64,000 bases of DNA. Source: Paracerasibacillus soli (GTDB taxonomy: Bacteria > Bacillota > Bacilli > Bacillales > Amphibacillaceae). The position numbers were made by a program, and so were the translations under genes. Where the stretch lies: assembly GCF_034006335.1 (NCBI RefSeq), contig NZ_JAWDIQ010000003.1, one strand, 5' to 3'. Shown one piece after another: positions 1 through 7,760 of the stretch (positions are counted from its first letter, which is position 1; each line of letters opens with the position of its first letter). The notes under the pieces are model-generated. The model worked only from the letters and a program-made list of their open reading frames with translations, did no database searches and was not told the DNA's origin.

Positions 1-237
1 TGTCTCCAGTATACCTCGAGTATTTCTTTATAAGAAATAATTGTAGGATCAAAAGTAATTTCTACCGCTTCATAATGTCCAGAATGACCAGCCTTTACAT
101 CTTCATACGTAGGATTATGTACATGCCCGCCTGTATAGCCAGATATGACTTGATGAATACCATCCCATTGATCAAATGGTTTTACCATACACCAAAAACC
201 CACCAGCAAAGGTTGCTTTATGTAGCTCTGCCATCAT
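1..237 (-). CDS. msrA: Peptide methionine sulfoxide reductase A, N-terminal part, frameshifted
   Basis: MsrA reduces methionine-S-sulfoxide in proteins. The minus strand encodes MAELHKATFAGG, then after a frame change MVKPFDQWDGIHQVISGYTG, GGHVHNPTYEDV and GHSGHYEAVEITFDP, all typical MsrA. The start is one of two tandem ATGs (complement of 232-237) behind an AGGAGGG site. The frame breaks exactly at the catalytic GCFW motif (around 190-200), where about two bases are missing, so the nucleophilic Cys cannot be read. The C-terminal part lies beyond the window. Identity is secure; whether the lesion is real or a sequencing error is open. Confidence 0.85.
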
Positions 238-353
238 CTTCCCTCCTGTTAGCAAAACGCATCTATAATTTAAAAGAGTGAAATTGCCTGCTCATTACGA
301 TAAAATAATGCTAGATTTTCTTTTACTATATCATACAATTATAGGAAGTGACT

Positions 354-1070
354 ATGATGAACGAACCTTTTGTACATAAAGTTTTTACTGGGAAAGTGAA
401 ACAACTTGGTCAAGTAGGAGCAAAAGACCCAATGGATCGTCCGTGGGAAACTGGAATATTTAAAAAGGAAAGAAATGAACAAATTTGGTTAAGTAAAACG
501 GGGCTTCAAGGTGATGAAGTTGGTGATAAAAAGAACCATGGTGGCCCAGAAAAAGCACTATTTGCTTACCCGCTTGGACATTATGCGTTTTGGAAACAAG
601 ATTTACAAAATGAAACCATTGATGCAGGAGCTATGGGGGAAAATTTATCAGTTTTAGAGATGGATGAATTTTCGGTATGTATCGGGGATACGTATAAGTT
701 TGGTGATAGTATTATTCAAGTTTCACAACCTCGTCGCCCATGTTGGAGACCCGCTCGAAGGCATAGGGTCGTTGATTTCGCATTAAGAATTCAAAATACA
801 GGGCGCACAGGCTGGTATTTTCGTGTGCTACAGGAGGGGCATATTATATCAGGTATTGATATAGAATTAGTTGAACGCCCATATCCCGAATGGTCTATTG
901 CAGCATGTAACGAGGTGATGTATCTTGATAAAGACAATTTAAGTCGTGCCCTTGATTTAGCTTCATGTGAATTATTGGCTGAAAATTGGCGTGTATCCTT
1001 AAAAAAACGTTTGCGAGGTCAAGAGTCATCGTTTGAAAAAAGAGTATTTGGGCCAAATCAATACGAGTGA
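354..1070 (+). CDS. MOSC domain protein (YiiM/YflK-like)
   Basis: A 238-residue protein resembling MOSC-domain sulfurtransferase-like proteins of the YiiM/YflK type, the fold shared with the molybdenum cofactor sulfurase C-terminus. Visible features are GLQGDEVGDKKNHGGPEKAL near the N-terminus, the GENL segment, and SQPRRPCWRPARRH with the conserved Cys at about residue 130. A GTG at 348 is in frame, but AGGAAG sits 7 bases before ATG 354, which is preferred. The gene is monocistronic, divergent from msrA and convergent with the heat-shock gene. The substrate is unknown; MOSC proteins of this type have been linked to detoxification of N-hydroxylated compounds. Confidence 0.8.
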   Translation: MMNEPFVHKVFTGKVKQLGQVGAKDPMDRPWETGIFKKERNEQIWLSKTGLQGDEVGDKKNHGGPEKALFAYPLGHYAFWKQDLQNETIDAGAMGENLSVLEMDEFSVCIGDTYKFGDSIIQVSQPRRPCWRPARRHRVVDFALRIQNTGRTGWYFRVLQEGHIISGIDIELVERPYPEWSIAACNEVMYLDKDNLSRALDLASCELLAENWRVSLKKRLRGQESSFEKRVFGPNQYE

Positions 1071-1080
1071 AAGTGATAAG

Positions 1081-1103
1081 ACCCTGGCGAAAGAAGCCGG
1101 GGT
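1081..1103 (+). terminator. Hairpin between convergent genes, weak
   Basis: ACCCTGGC (1081-1088) pairs with GCCGGGGT (1096-1103) with one wobble pair. There is no T-run, so it may be only part of a terminator. Confidence 0.3.
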
Positions 1104-1154
1104 ATGCCTTCACATTAGCTTGTCTCGTTTACAGTATAAAACATGATTTTTGCT

Positions 1155-1628
1155 TTAATCATCATCTAATAATTGAATTCGTATTCGATTTCTTTGATTT
1201 TCCTCTGAGATGAGTCTGTGTAAAGTAATGAAAACAAGTCCATCACGATATGTTGCTTCTATTTTATCTATACGAACAGGGAATGGTAGTGTAAGGCTTC
1301 GTTCAAAAGCACCTTGAGGGATTTCTTTCTGCACTACATTGCCACTATCATGGTGTATATCAATAACGCCTTTTAACTCAATCGTTGTGTAGTCCACATA
1401 TATTTTAAAGTCATCCAATTCAGTTAATCCTGGCACACTTACAATTAATAATAACTCGTGATCGGTTTGATACATGTTCACTTGTGGAAAGTTATTTGGT
1501 TTTACCATTCCGTCGAATTGATTCCAAAATGAATCATTAAAAAAATGGCCCATCGATTGCTGCCAATCACTCATTTTTTGAAAGGATTCGATATTTTTTT
1601 TCCAATCATGATGCTGAAAAGGATTCAT
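1155..1628 (-). CDS. Small heat-shock protein, Hsp20/alpha-crystallin family
   Basis: A 157-residue protein with an N-terminal amphipathic arm rich in Phe and Trp (residues 1-45) and an alpha-crystallin domain (about 50-150), including the stretch LLLIVSVPGLTELDDFKIYV and the RDGLVFITL strand. Such proteins are ATP-independent holdases; in Bacillus some relatives are spore-associated (CotM/CotP types). The C-terminal I-x-I is represented by IRIQL. ATG 1628 follows an AGGTGAG site. No CIRCE element is visible upstream. The N-terminal arm is divergent, so a precise subfamily is not assigned. Confidence 0.8.
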   Translation of the reverse strand: MNPFQHHDWKKNIESFQKMSDWQQSMGHFFNDSFWNQFDGMVKPNNFPQVNMYQTDHELLLIVSVPGLTELDDFKIYVDYTTIELKGVIDIHHDSGNVVQKEIPQGAFERSLTLPFPVRIDKIEATYRDGLVFITLHRLISEENQRNRIRIQLLDDD

Positions 1629-1818
1629 CGTCTCACCTCAATGTAAACAGTCTTAAGAGTCGTCTTCTAATCTATGTCTTTTCATCAATATGTGATTATC
1701 TTCTTATACAGTATATGTGCAAAACATAGGTCGGTGAAGCAAGATATTTTTGGGAAATGATAAAATTGGTTATGAATGGATCATTTGCGGGAATAGTGTA
1801 GAGGATGGGGTGGTTTTT

Positions 1819-2415
1819 ATGCTAAGTAATGCGTACGTCATGGTCTCAATTATTTTAATCATTAATATTGTATATGTGTCTTTTTTTACGATACGCATGA
1901 TTTTAACAATGAAAGGTCGACGATATATTGCGGCTTTTATTAGCATGTTCGAAGTGGTCATTTATGTTCTCGGATTAGGTCTCGTATTGGATAATTTAAA
2001 TCAAATTCAAAACTTAATTGCCTATGCAGTTGGTTACGGGCTTGGGGTTATAATTGGAACAAAAATTGAAGAAAAACTTGCCCTCGGTTACATAACGGTA
2101 AATGTTATTTCCTCTAATCCAGATATTGATTTCACACGTCGATTACGTGAAAAAGGATACGGTGTTACAAGTTGGTTTGCCTATGGAATGGAAGGGGATA
2201 GACTTGCCATGCAAATTTTATCGCCAAGAAAATATGAACTAAAATTGTACGAAACGATTAAAAATATCGACCCAAAGGCATTTATTATCGCTTATGAACC
2301 GAAACAAATTTATGGTGGATTTTGGGTAAAACAAGTTCGAAAAGGACGACTATTTCATCCGAAAAAAGAAAAAAGTCTGCGGATACAATTGCACCGGATG
2401 CAACGACACATATGA
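1819..2415 (+). CDS. yebE: UPF0316 membrane protein YebE (DUF5698/DUF2179)
   Basis: A 198-residue protein with three N-terminal membrane segments (MLSNAYVMVSIILIINIVYV, VVIYVLGLGLVLDNL, IAYAVGYGLGVIIGTKIEEK) followed by a soluble DUF2179-like domain. The B. subtilis homologue YebE lies just upstream of purE, and the position here agrees. ATG 1819 is chosen over upstream in-frame starts because it begins the conserved first transmembrane segment and has GAGG/GGGG upstream. A 13-codon frame (2412-2453) overlaps the stop and may be an alternative C-terminus or chance. Function unknown. Confidence 0.85.
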   Translation: MLSNAYVMVSIILIINIVYVSFFTIRMILTMKGRRYIAAFISMFEVVIYVLGLGLVLDNLNQIQNLIAYAVGYGLGVIIGTKIEEKLALGYITVNVISSNPDIDFTRRLREKGYGVTSWFAYGMEGDRLAMQILSPRKYELKLYETIKNIDPKAFIIAYEPKQIYGGFWVKQVRKGRLFHPKKEKSLRIQLHRMQRHI

Positions 2416-2451
2416 ATACAACTGAAAAAAATGAAGATAATTCGAAACCGT

Positions 2452-2482
2452 AAACCTACTCAAACTTTGGGTAGGTTTTTTT
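2452..2482 (+). terminator. Rho-independent terminator of yebE
   Basis: AAACCTAC (2452-2459) pairs with GTAGGTTT (2471-2478), followed by a T-run. Confidence 0.85.
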
Positions 2483-2666
2483 GGGATTTTTCGGTGAACA
2501 AGGGGTGTAAAAAGGATTTAGAAAAGTGTAGAGTAAAGAACACTTATCTATTCAGATGAATAATAATCAATATTTTTTCGGAGACTTTTCAATTATCCTA
2601 AAAAAGTCAAACATGAAAGCGCACCCTTTGCATATTGTTTAGAAAAATAAGAAAGGGATGTGGCAC

Positions 2667-4257
2667 ATGTTGCTAAAACGAATAGTAAGTGTGACTTTGT
2701 TTGTTTTCATGATGTTAACAGTTTCAACAAGCTTTGCTAGTGCGAATACAATGTATGCTCCTGTACCAAGTGCATCACAAGATAATACGCTTTTGGGGAA
2801 GGTAGGTAATGGTAATGATGAAACACCTGGTGAATGGACGCTAGGTGAGACGCCACCCCATTTAAAACAGGAGGCACCAATTCTACTGTTCGTTCCAGGA
2901 TTAAATAATGTGGCACAAATTTGGTGGGAAGTGGAAAATAGTATGGCTGAAGCTGTATATGATGCCGGTTATCAAGCGGCATTCATCCAGTTGCATGACG
3001 CGGGTGGCGCATCAGCAGATATGTGGGATAATGGCCAATTACTAGCGGAAAAAATTCGTGAAATATCCGCACATTTTAATGGCAAGCCAATTACAATTGT
3101 TGCGTATAGCAAAGGTGGGGTTGATACGCAAACTGCACTCACCTATTATGGTGTCTCTCATTTAGTAAACAATGTCATTACTTTGTCGAGCCCGCATCAT
3201 GGTTCTCAACTTGCCAATCTAGCTTATAGTGCAGGCGCTAGTTGGTTGGCTGATTTAATCGGGGCAAAGGGAGACGGAACATATGCCATGCAAACAGGGT
3301 ATATGGAGAACTTTCGCCTGGAAACAGATCAAGAGGCCCAGGCATATGCCAATAATTTTTACACTTTAGGTGGAACGGGCTGGGGACAGTTTTCTCTGCA
3401 AATTGGTTTGGAGGTGTGTATTTATCGACTTACGGCCAAAACGACGGTGTGGTAACTGTAAATAGTAGTCGCTTACCAGGCGGTCAAGAATTGGCAGTTG
3501 AGAATTGGAGTCACACAAATATTAGAACGGGTATTACCTTGCCGATTTTTGAAGATTATCTTGCTAGCGAACAGACGAATCATGTATTTGATATGATTGA
3601 TCGAAACGATAGTGTGATGAAAGTACCGGCAAATCGTTGGATTACAGGTGCTCCATTGAAAGGGGGAAATTGGAACAAATTCCAATTACAGTGGAAGAAA
3701 AGGTTGAACAACTTAAATTCACACTTTTAACCGCTAGTCCTTTAGCTAATGTCAGCATACTGGATCCACATCATAAGCAAGAAAAGTTAAAAGTAGACAC
3801 ATTAAAAAGCAAAGATGAGTTTTTTACAGGTGCGTACATTCATTCGTTTACCATTGAAAAGCCGGTAAGCGGAGAATGGCAGCTCCAATTGGAATCAAAA
3901 GACGAAAATGCTTATTTACTTTTAGCGGACTATGATGCAACGAGTAAACTGCATACCCAAACTCGGACGAAGGAACAACTATCGAAACTACATGCAACGA
4001 ATCAATTCTTTTATGAAATAGAACACGATGCAGCAGTTGTTCAAACGGATTCATTGCAAGCAACTTACCACATTACAAATACAAAAAATCCACAATCGAC
4101 ACAAACAATTACTGCAACTGGAAAAGATGCATTATCACAATATTTAACTTTTACGCAACATGATACAGTGTATAGTATAACGATTGAAATCGAAGGTAAA
4201 ACAAAAGCAGGAGAACTATTTAAGCGAACGATGGTTGATTCTATTTATCATCCTTAA
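2667..4257 (+). CDS. Secreted lipase-like alpha/beta hydrolase, two frameshifts
   Basis: A protein of about 530 residues with a Sec signal peptide (MLLKRIVSVTLFVF to ASA), then an alpha/beta hydrolase domain: LLFVPGLNN (oxyanion strand), the nucleophile elbow AYSKGG, and LSSPHHGSQLANL. This resembles extracellular triacylglycerol lipase or cutinase-like enzymes. Ser in AYSKGG, a later Asp (GQNDGVV) and His (NWSHTN) make a plausible triad. A beta-rich C-terminal region follows. The frame changes near 3410 (GGG read as GG) and near 3660 (G6 read as G5); both look like homopolymer losses. ATG 2667 is preferred over 2658 because AAAGGG lies at a better distance. Confidence 0.75.
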
Positions 4258-4371
4258 CATATGAGAGATAATAACTAGCTTATAGTTGAATATGATAGGC
4301 CATCAATCAATACGCTCTTGCAGTTAGTTATTCCGTGATGACTTTAAAAAGTGAAAGGCGAAGGAAGCTGA

Positions 4372-4405
4372 CGAACATTTAATTGATAAATATAATAAAT
4401 GTTCG
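4372..4405 (+). promoter_or_regulatory. Paired PurBoxes (PurR operator)
   Basis: CGAACATTT (4372-4380) and AAATGTTCG (4397-4405) form an inverted repeat with 16 bases between. This matches the B. subtilis PurR control site, two CGAAC-containing boxes 16-17 bp apart, placed just upstream of the -35 box. PurR would repress and PRPP would relieve. Confidence 0.88.
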
Positions 4406-4414
4406 CATTACGGG

Positions 4415-4444
4415 TTGACACACTTTTACCCTATTTGGTATGCT
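4415..4444 (+). promoter_or_regulatory. Sigma-A promoter of the pur operon
   Basis: TTGACA (4415-4420) and TATGCT (4439-4444) with an 18-base spacer. Transcription would start near 4451, just ahead of the riboswitch. Confidence 0.75.
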
Positions 4445-4467
4445 TGAATCAACAAGTGAATATGCGT

Positions 4468-4532
4468 CCTCATATAATTTTGGAATATGGCCAAAAGTTT
4501 CTACCTGGCACCGTAAATGCTGGACTATGAGG
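4468..4532 (+). ncRNA. Purine riboswitch, guanine class
   Basis: P1 is formed by CCTCATA (4468-4474) and TATGAGG (4526-4532). Between them are the conserved J1/2 ATAATTTTGG, the J2/3 segment GTTTCTACC and loop 3 GTAAATGC. The ligand-discriminating base in GGACTATG is C, which specifies guanine or hypoxanthine rather than adenine. In B. subtilis a guanine riboswitch also precedes purE. Confidence 0.93.
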
Positions 4533-4629
4533 GAAGATGGTATAAAACGTAGTTATTGATGATATTTTTTAATGACGCTACATTGCTTATTTTGCTATGT
4601 AGGGTTAAAGGATCCAAAAGTGGTCAGGT

Positions 4630-4680
4630 AAAGTCTATTCATCTTCTCTCATTTTGGGGGAAGAGAATAGACTTTTTTAA
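4630..4680 (+). terminator. Riboswitch expression-platform terminator
   Basis: AAGTCTATTC (4631-4640) pairs with GAATAGACTT (4665-4674), followed by a T-run. When guanine stabilises P1 this hairpin should form and stop transcription before purE. Confidence 0.85.
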
Positions 4681-4691
4681 TTTTTTAGGGG

Positions 4692-4725
4692 CTGTTCAAA
4701 ATAAAAAATTATCCATTTTGAACAG
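4692..4725 (+). other. Second hairpin between riboswitch terminator and purE
   Basis: CTGTTCAAAAT (4692-4702) and ATTTTGAACAG (4715-4725) are perfect 11-base arms with a 12-base loop. There is no T-run. It would lie in the 5' end of any transcript that reads past the terminator and could act as a stability hairpin. Confidence 0.7.
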
Positions 4726-4755
4726 ATACATTACATAGAAAGAAGGGATTTTCTC

Positions 4756-5247
4756 ATGCCTTTAGTAGGGGTTATAATGGGGAGCATTTCCGATTGGGAT
4801 ACGATGAAAAATACGTGTGACGTGTTGGATGCATTAGACATTCCATATGAAAAAGATGTTATCTCTGCACATCGCACACCTGATGAAATGTTTACCTATG
4901 CGAAGTCAGCGGAACAACGCGGGCTAAAGGTAATCATAGCAGGTGCGGGTGGTGCAGCTCATTTACCAGGAATGGTTGCTTCACAAACAAATCTGCCTGT
5001 CATTGGCGTTCCAGTAAAAAGTAGTACATTGAATGGGGTAGATTCGCTCCTCTCGATTGTACAAATGCCGGCTGGCGTGCCTACTGCAACGGTTGCAATA
5101 GGTAAAGCGGGTGCAACGAACGCGGGTATTCTTGCTACACAAATTATTGGTGCATTTGATCTAGATGTGAAACAACGTCTCGTTCATTATCGGAGGACAA
5201 TGCAGGAAAAGGTTGGAGAAATGAGGGAAGAACTTGAAAAAAAGTAA
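4756..5247 (+). CDS. purE: N5-carboxyaminoimidazole ribonucleotide mutase (class I PurE)
   Basis: A 163-residue protein that converts N5-CAIR to CAIR in de novo purine synthesis, acting after PurK. The motifs GSISDWDTM (9-17), SAHRTPDE (37-44) and GAGGAAHLPGM carry the conserved phosphate-binding and proton-transfer residues. Length matches class I PurE. It is the first gene of the pur operon. The frame is intact, and the stop overlaps the start of purK by 14 bases. Confidence 0.95.
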   Translation: MPLVGVIMGSISDWDTMKNTCDVLDALDIPYEKDVISAHRTPDEMFTYAKSAEQRGLKVIIAGAGGAAHLPGMVASQTNLPVIGVPVKSSTLNGVDSLLSIVQMPAGVPTATVAIGKAGATNAGILATQIIGAFDLDVKQRLVHYRRTMQEKVGEMREELEKK

Positions 5248-6364
5248 TGTAATACTTCCACCTCAAACAATTGGAATCATTGGTGGCGGTCAACTCGGAA
5301 GAATGATGACAATGGCTGCAAAAACGATGGGGTATAACGTAGCAGTTTTAGACCCTACAGAAAATTGCCCGACAGCACAAGTGGCGGATCATCATATTCA
5401 GGCAAAGTACGATGATTTGCTCGCGATTCAACAACTAACAAAAATGTGTGATGTTGTGACATATGAATTTGAAAATGTTGATTTACATGCTGCGGCTTAT
5501 ATAGAGCAACAAGGTAAGTTACCACAAGGGGCTTATGCTTTACAAGTAACACAAAATCGACAACAAGAAAAACAACTAATTCAAAGGCTTCAGCTACCCG
5601 TGCCTCATTTTTATATTGTAGAAAATATCGCACAATGTGAAGAAGCTATGAAGCAAATATCCTTCCCAGCCGTCATCAAAACCTGTCGGGGTGGATATGA
5701 TGGAAAAGGCCAAATAAAATTAACATCTTTAGCAGATAGCCAACTCGCAATAGACTTTGTGAATAAACATGGGCATTGCATCGTGGAAGAGTGGCTTTCA
5801 TTTGATAAAGAAATATCAGTCGTTTTCACAAGATCACAAGCAGGTCAAATTACATTTTTTCCAATTGCAGAAAATGAACATCGGGAACATATTTTATACA
5901 AGACAAATGCTCCAGCAATAATTAGTGAAAATGTACAAGAAAAGGCATTTGAAGCAGCCCGAATACTTGCTGAAAATATGGATGTTGTCGGCACGTTTGC
6001 GATAGAAATGTTCGTGTGTGGAGAAGATATTTACATAAATGAAATGGCTCCACGCCCACATAATTCAGGACACTATACGATAGAAGCGTGTAATGTATCA
6101 CAATTTGCACAACATATAAGGGCAATCTGTGGACTGCCGCTAATAGAAGTGGAACTTTTACAACCGGCATATATGGTGAACATTCTCGGGGAGGATTTGG
6201 AACGAATTTTACATATAGTACCTCACCTATCGTCTGGTTTTCTTCATTTATACGGAAAAGAAGAACCGAAACAAAAACGTAAAATGGGCCACATGACCTT
6301 TATTGGACAGTCTGCGGAACAATTACAACAACAGCTTAGACCTTTGCAGGAGGCAATACAATGA
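5234..6364 (+). CDS. purK: N5-carboxyaminoimidazole ribonucleotide synthase (PurK)
   Basis: A 376-residue ATP-grasp enzyme that makes N5-CAIR from AIR, bicarbonate and ATP for PurE. It has the N-terminal IGIIGGGQLGRMM loop, CRGGYDGKGQ in the ATP-grasp lid, VVEEW/E-rich ATP site (IVEEWLSFDKEISV) and NEMAPRPHNSGHYTIEAC near residue 265. It starts with TTG 5234 inside purE, preceded by GAGGGAAG, and its stop overlaps the purB ATG (ATGA). The frame is intact. Confidence 0.95.
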   Translation: MKKSNVILPPQTIGIIGGGQLGRMMTMAAKTMGYNVAVLDPTENCPTAQVADHHIQAKYDDLLAIQQLTKMCDVVTYEFENVDLHAAAYIEQQGKLPQGAYALQVTQNRQQEKQLIQRLQLPVPHFYIVENIAQCEEAMKQISFPAVIKTCRGGYDGKGQIKLTSLADSQLAIDFVNKHGHCIVEEWLSFDKEISVVFTRSQAGQITFFPIAENEHREHILYKTNAPAIISENVQEKAFEAARILAENMDVVGTFAIEMFVCGEDIYINEMAPRPHNSGHYTIEACNVSQFAQHIRAICGLPLIEVELLQPAYMVNILGEDLERILHIVPHLSSGFLHLYGKEEPKQKRKMGHMTFIGQSAEQLQQQLRPLQEAIQ

Positions 6365-7656
6365 TTGAACGGTACACAAGAAAAGAAATGGGACATATTT
6401 GGACGGAAGAAAATAAATATGCTGCTTGGCTTGAAGTAGAAATTTTAGCGTGTGAAGCATGGAGCGAGTTAGACGTAATTCCTAAAGATGATGTGACAAC
6501 TATTCGGGAACAAGCAACTTTTGATATGGATAGAATTTATGAAATTGAAGCAGAAACAAGACATGATGTCGTCGCTTTTACGCGTGCTGTATCGGAATCA
6601 TTAGGTGCAGAAAAGAAATGGGTTCATTATGGATTAACTTCTACTGATGTAGTAGATACGGCACAGTCTTATCGTTTGAAGCAAGCAAATGCACTGATTT
6701 ATAAAGGGCTACAGCAATTTATTACAGTGCTAAAAAATAAAGCTATCGAACATAAGCATACAATTATGATGGGGCGCACACATGGCATACATGCAGAGCC
6801 TACAACATTCGGTTTAAAAATCGCCCTTTGGTATGAAGAAATGAAACGTAACCTCGCACGGTTCGAGCAAGCTGCCAAAGATGTGGAGTTTGGTAAATTA
6901 TCAGGGGCAGTTGGCACATATGCAAATATTGATCCATTTGTAGAGAGTTACGTTTGTGAAAAATTAGGTTTAACACCAGCACCAGTTTCTACGCAAACAT
7001 TGCAACGTGACAGACACGCGGCTTATATCGCAACGTTAGCGTTAATTGCAACATCTATTGAAAAATTTGCTACTGAAATTCGCGGCTTACAAAAGACGGA
7101 AGTACGTGAAGTAGAAGAATTTTTTGCGGCGGGACAAAAGGGTTCATCCGCCATGCCACATAAACGTAATCCAATTGGATCGGAAAATATGACAGGACTT
7201 GCGCGTGTATTACGAGGGCATGTTATGACTGCATATGAGAATGTAACACTTTGGCATGAAAGGGATATTTCTCATTCGTCAGCAGAAAGAATCATATTAC
7301 CAGATGCAACGATTGCACTTGATTATATGATACATCGCTTTACAAACATTGTGAAAAACTTGACTGTATTCCCTGAAAATATGAAACGAAATATTGAAAG
7401 GACACATGGTGTAATTTTTTCACAACGCGTATTACTTCAATTAATTGATAAAGGGATGTCTCGTGAAGCAGCTTATGATATCGTGCAACCAATGGCGATG
7501 CAAGCATGGGAAACAGAAACACATTTTAAACAATTACTAAAAGCAGAAAAACGGATTTCAAATGTCTTATCTGGGCAAGAAATAGAATCGTGTTTTGATT
7601 ACACGTATCATTTACAAAACGTTGATCAAATTTTTGAACGAATAGGTTTAACTTAA
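6361..7656 (+). CDS. purB: Adenylosuccinate lyase
   Basis: A 431-residue lyase that removes fumarate from SAICAR and from adenylosuccinate, so it acts twice in AMP synthesis. The fumarase/aspartase signature SSAMPHKRNPIGSENMTG lies near residues 262-280; TSTDVVDT and GRTHGIHAEP provide other active-site segments. The start overlaps purK by four bases, suggesting translational coupling. The frame is intact. In B. subtilis purC follows; here the next gene is purL. Confidence 0.95.
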   Translation: MIERYTRKEMGHIWTEENKYAAWLEVEILACEAWSELDVIPKDDVTTIREQATFDMDRIYEIEAETRHDVVAFTRAVSESLGAEKKWVHYGLTSTDVVDTAQSYRLKQANALIYKGLQQFITVLKNKAIEHKHTIMMGRTHGIHAEPTTFGLKIALWYEEMKRNLARFEQAAKDVEFGKLSGAVGTYANIDPFVESYVCEKLGLTPAPVSTQTLQRDRHAAYIATLALIATSIEKFATEIRGLQKTEVREVEEFFAAGQKGSSAMPHKRNPIGSENMTGLARVLRGHVMTAYENVTLWHERDISHSSAERIILPDATIALDYMIHRFTNIVKNLTVFPENMKRNIERTHGVIFSQRVLLQLIDKGMSREAAYDIVQPMAMQAWETETHFKQLLKAEKRISNVLSGQEIESCFDYTYHLQNVDQIFERIGLT

Positions 7657-7760
7657 CTTAATTTTTGTAACATGAACGAAGTGGCAGTCATTGGGCTTAT
7701 CGGTATGTAAGCATAATAGTGTTTTGTAAAAAATGTTTAGAAACTGGAGGAGAGGCATCC
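7657..7760 (+). other. Junction where purC, purS and purQ are expected but absent
   Basis: Only 104 bases separate purB from purL. In B. subtilis this place holds purC, purS and purQ, together about 1.7 kb. No PurC or PurS motif is visible. The bases just before purL (7720-7760) can be read, allowing small edits, as something like the tail of PurQ, but this is weak. AACTGGAGG (7742-7750) serves as the purL ribosome site. Confidence 0.7.

Noticed and set aside
4556..4738. Open frame of 60 codons in the purE leader
   Set aside because: It lies across the riboswitch terminator and the second hairpin and has no ribosome site.
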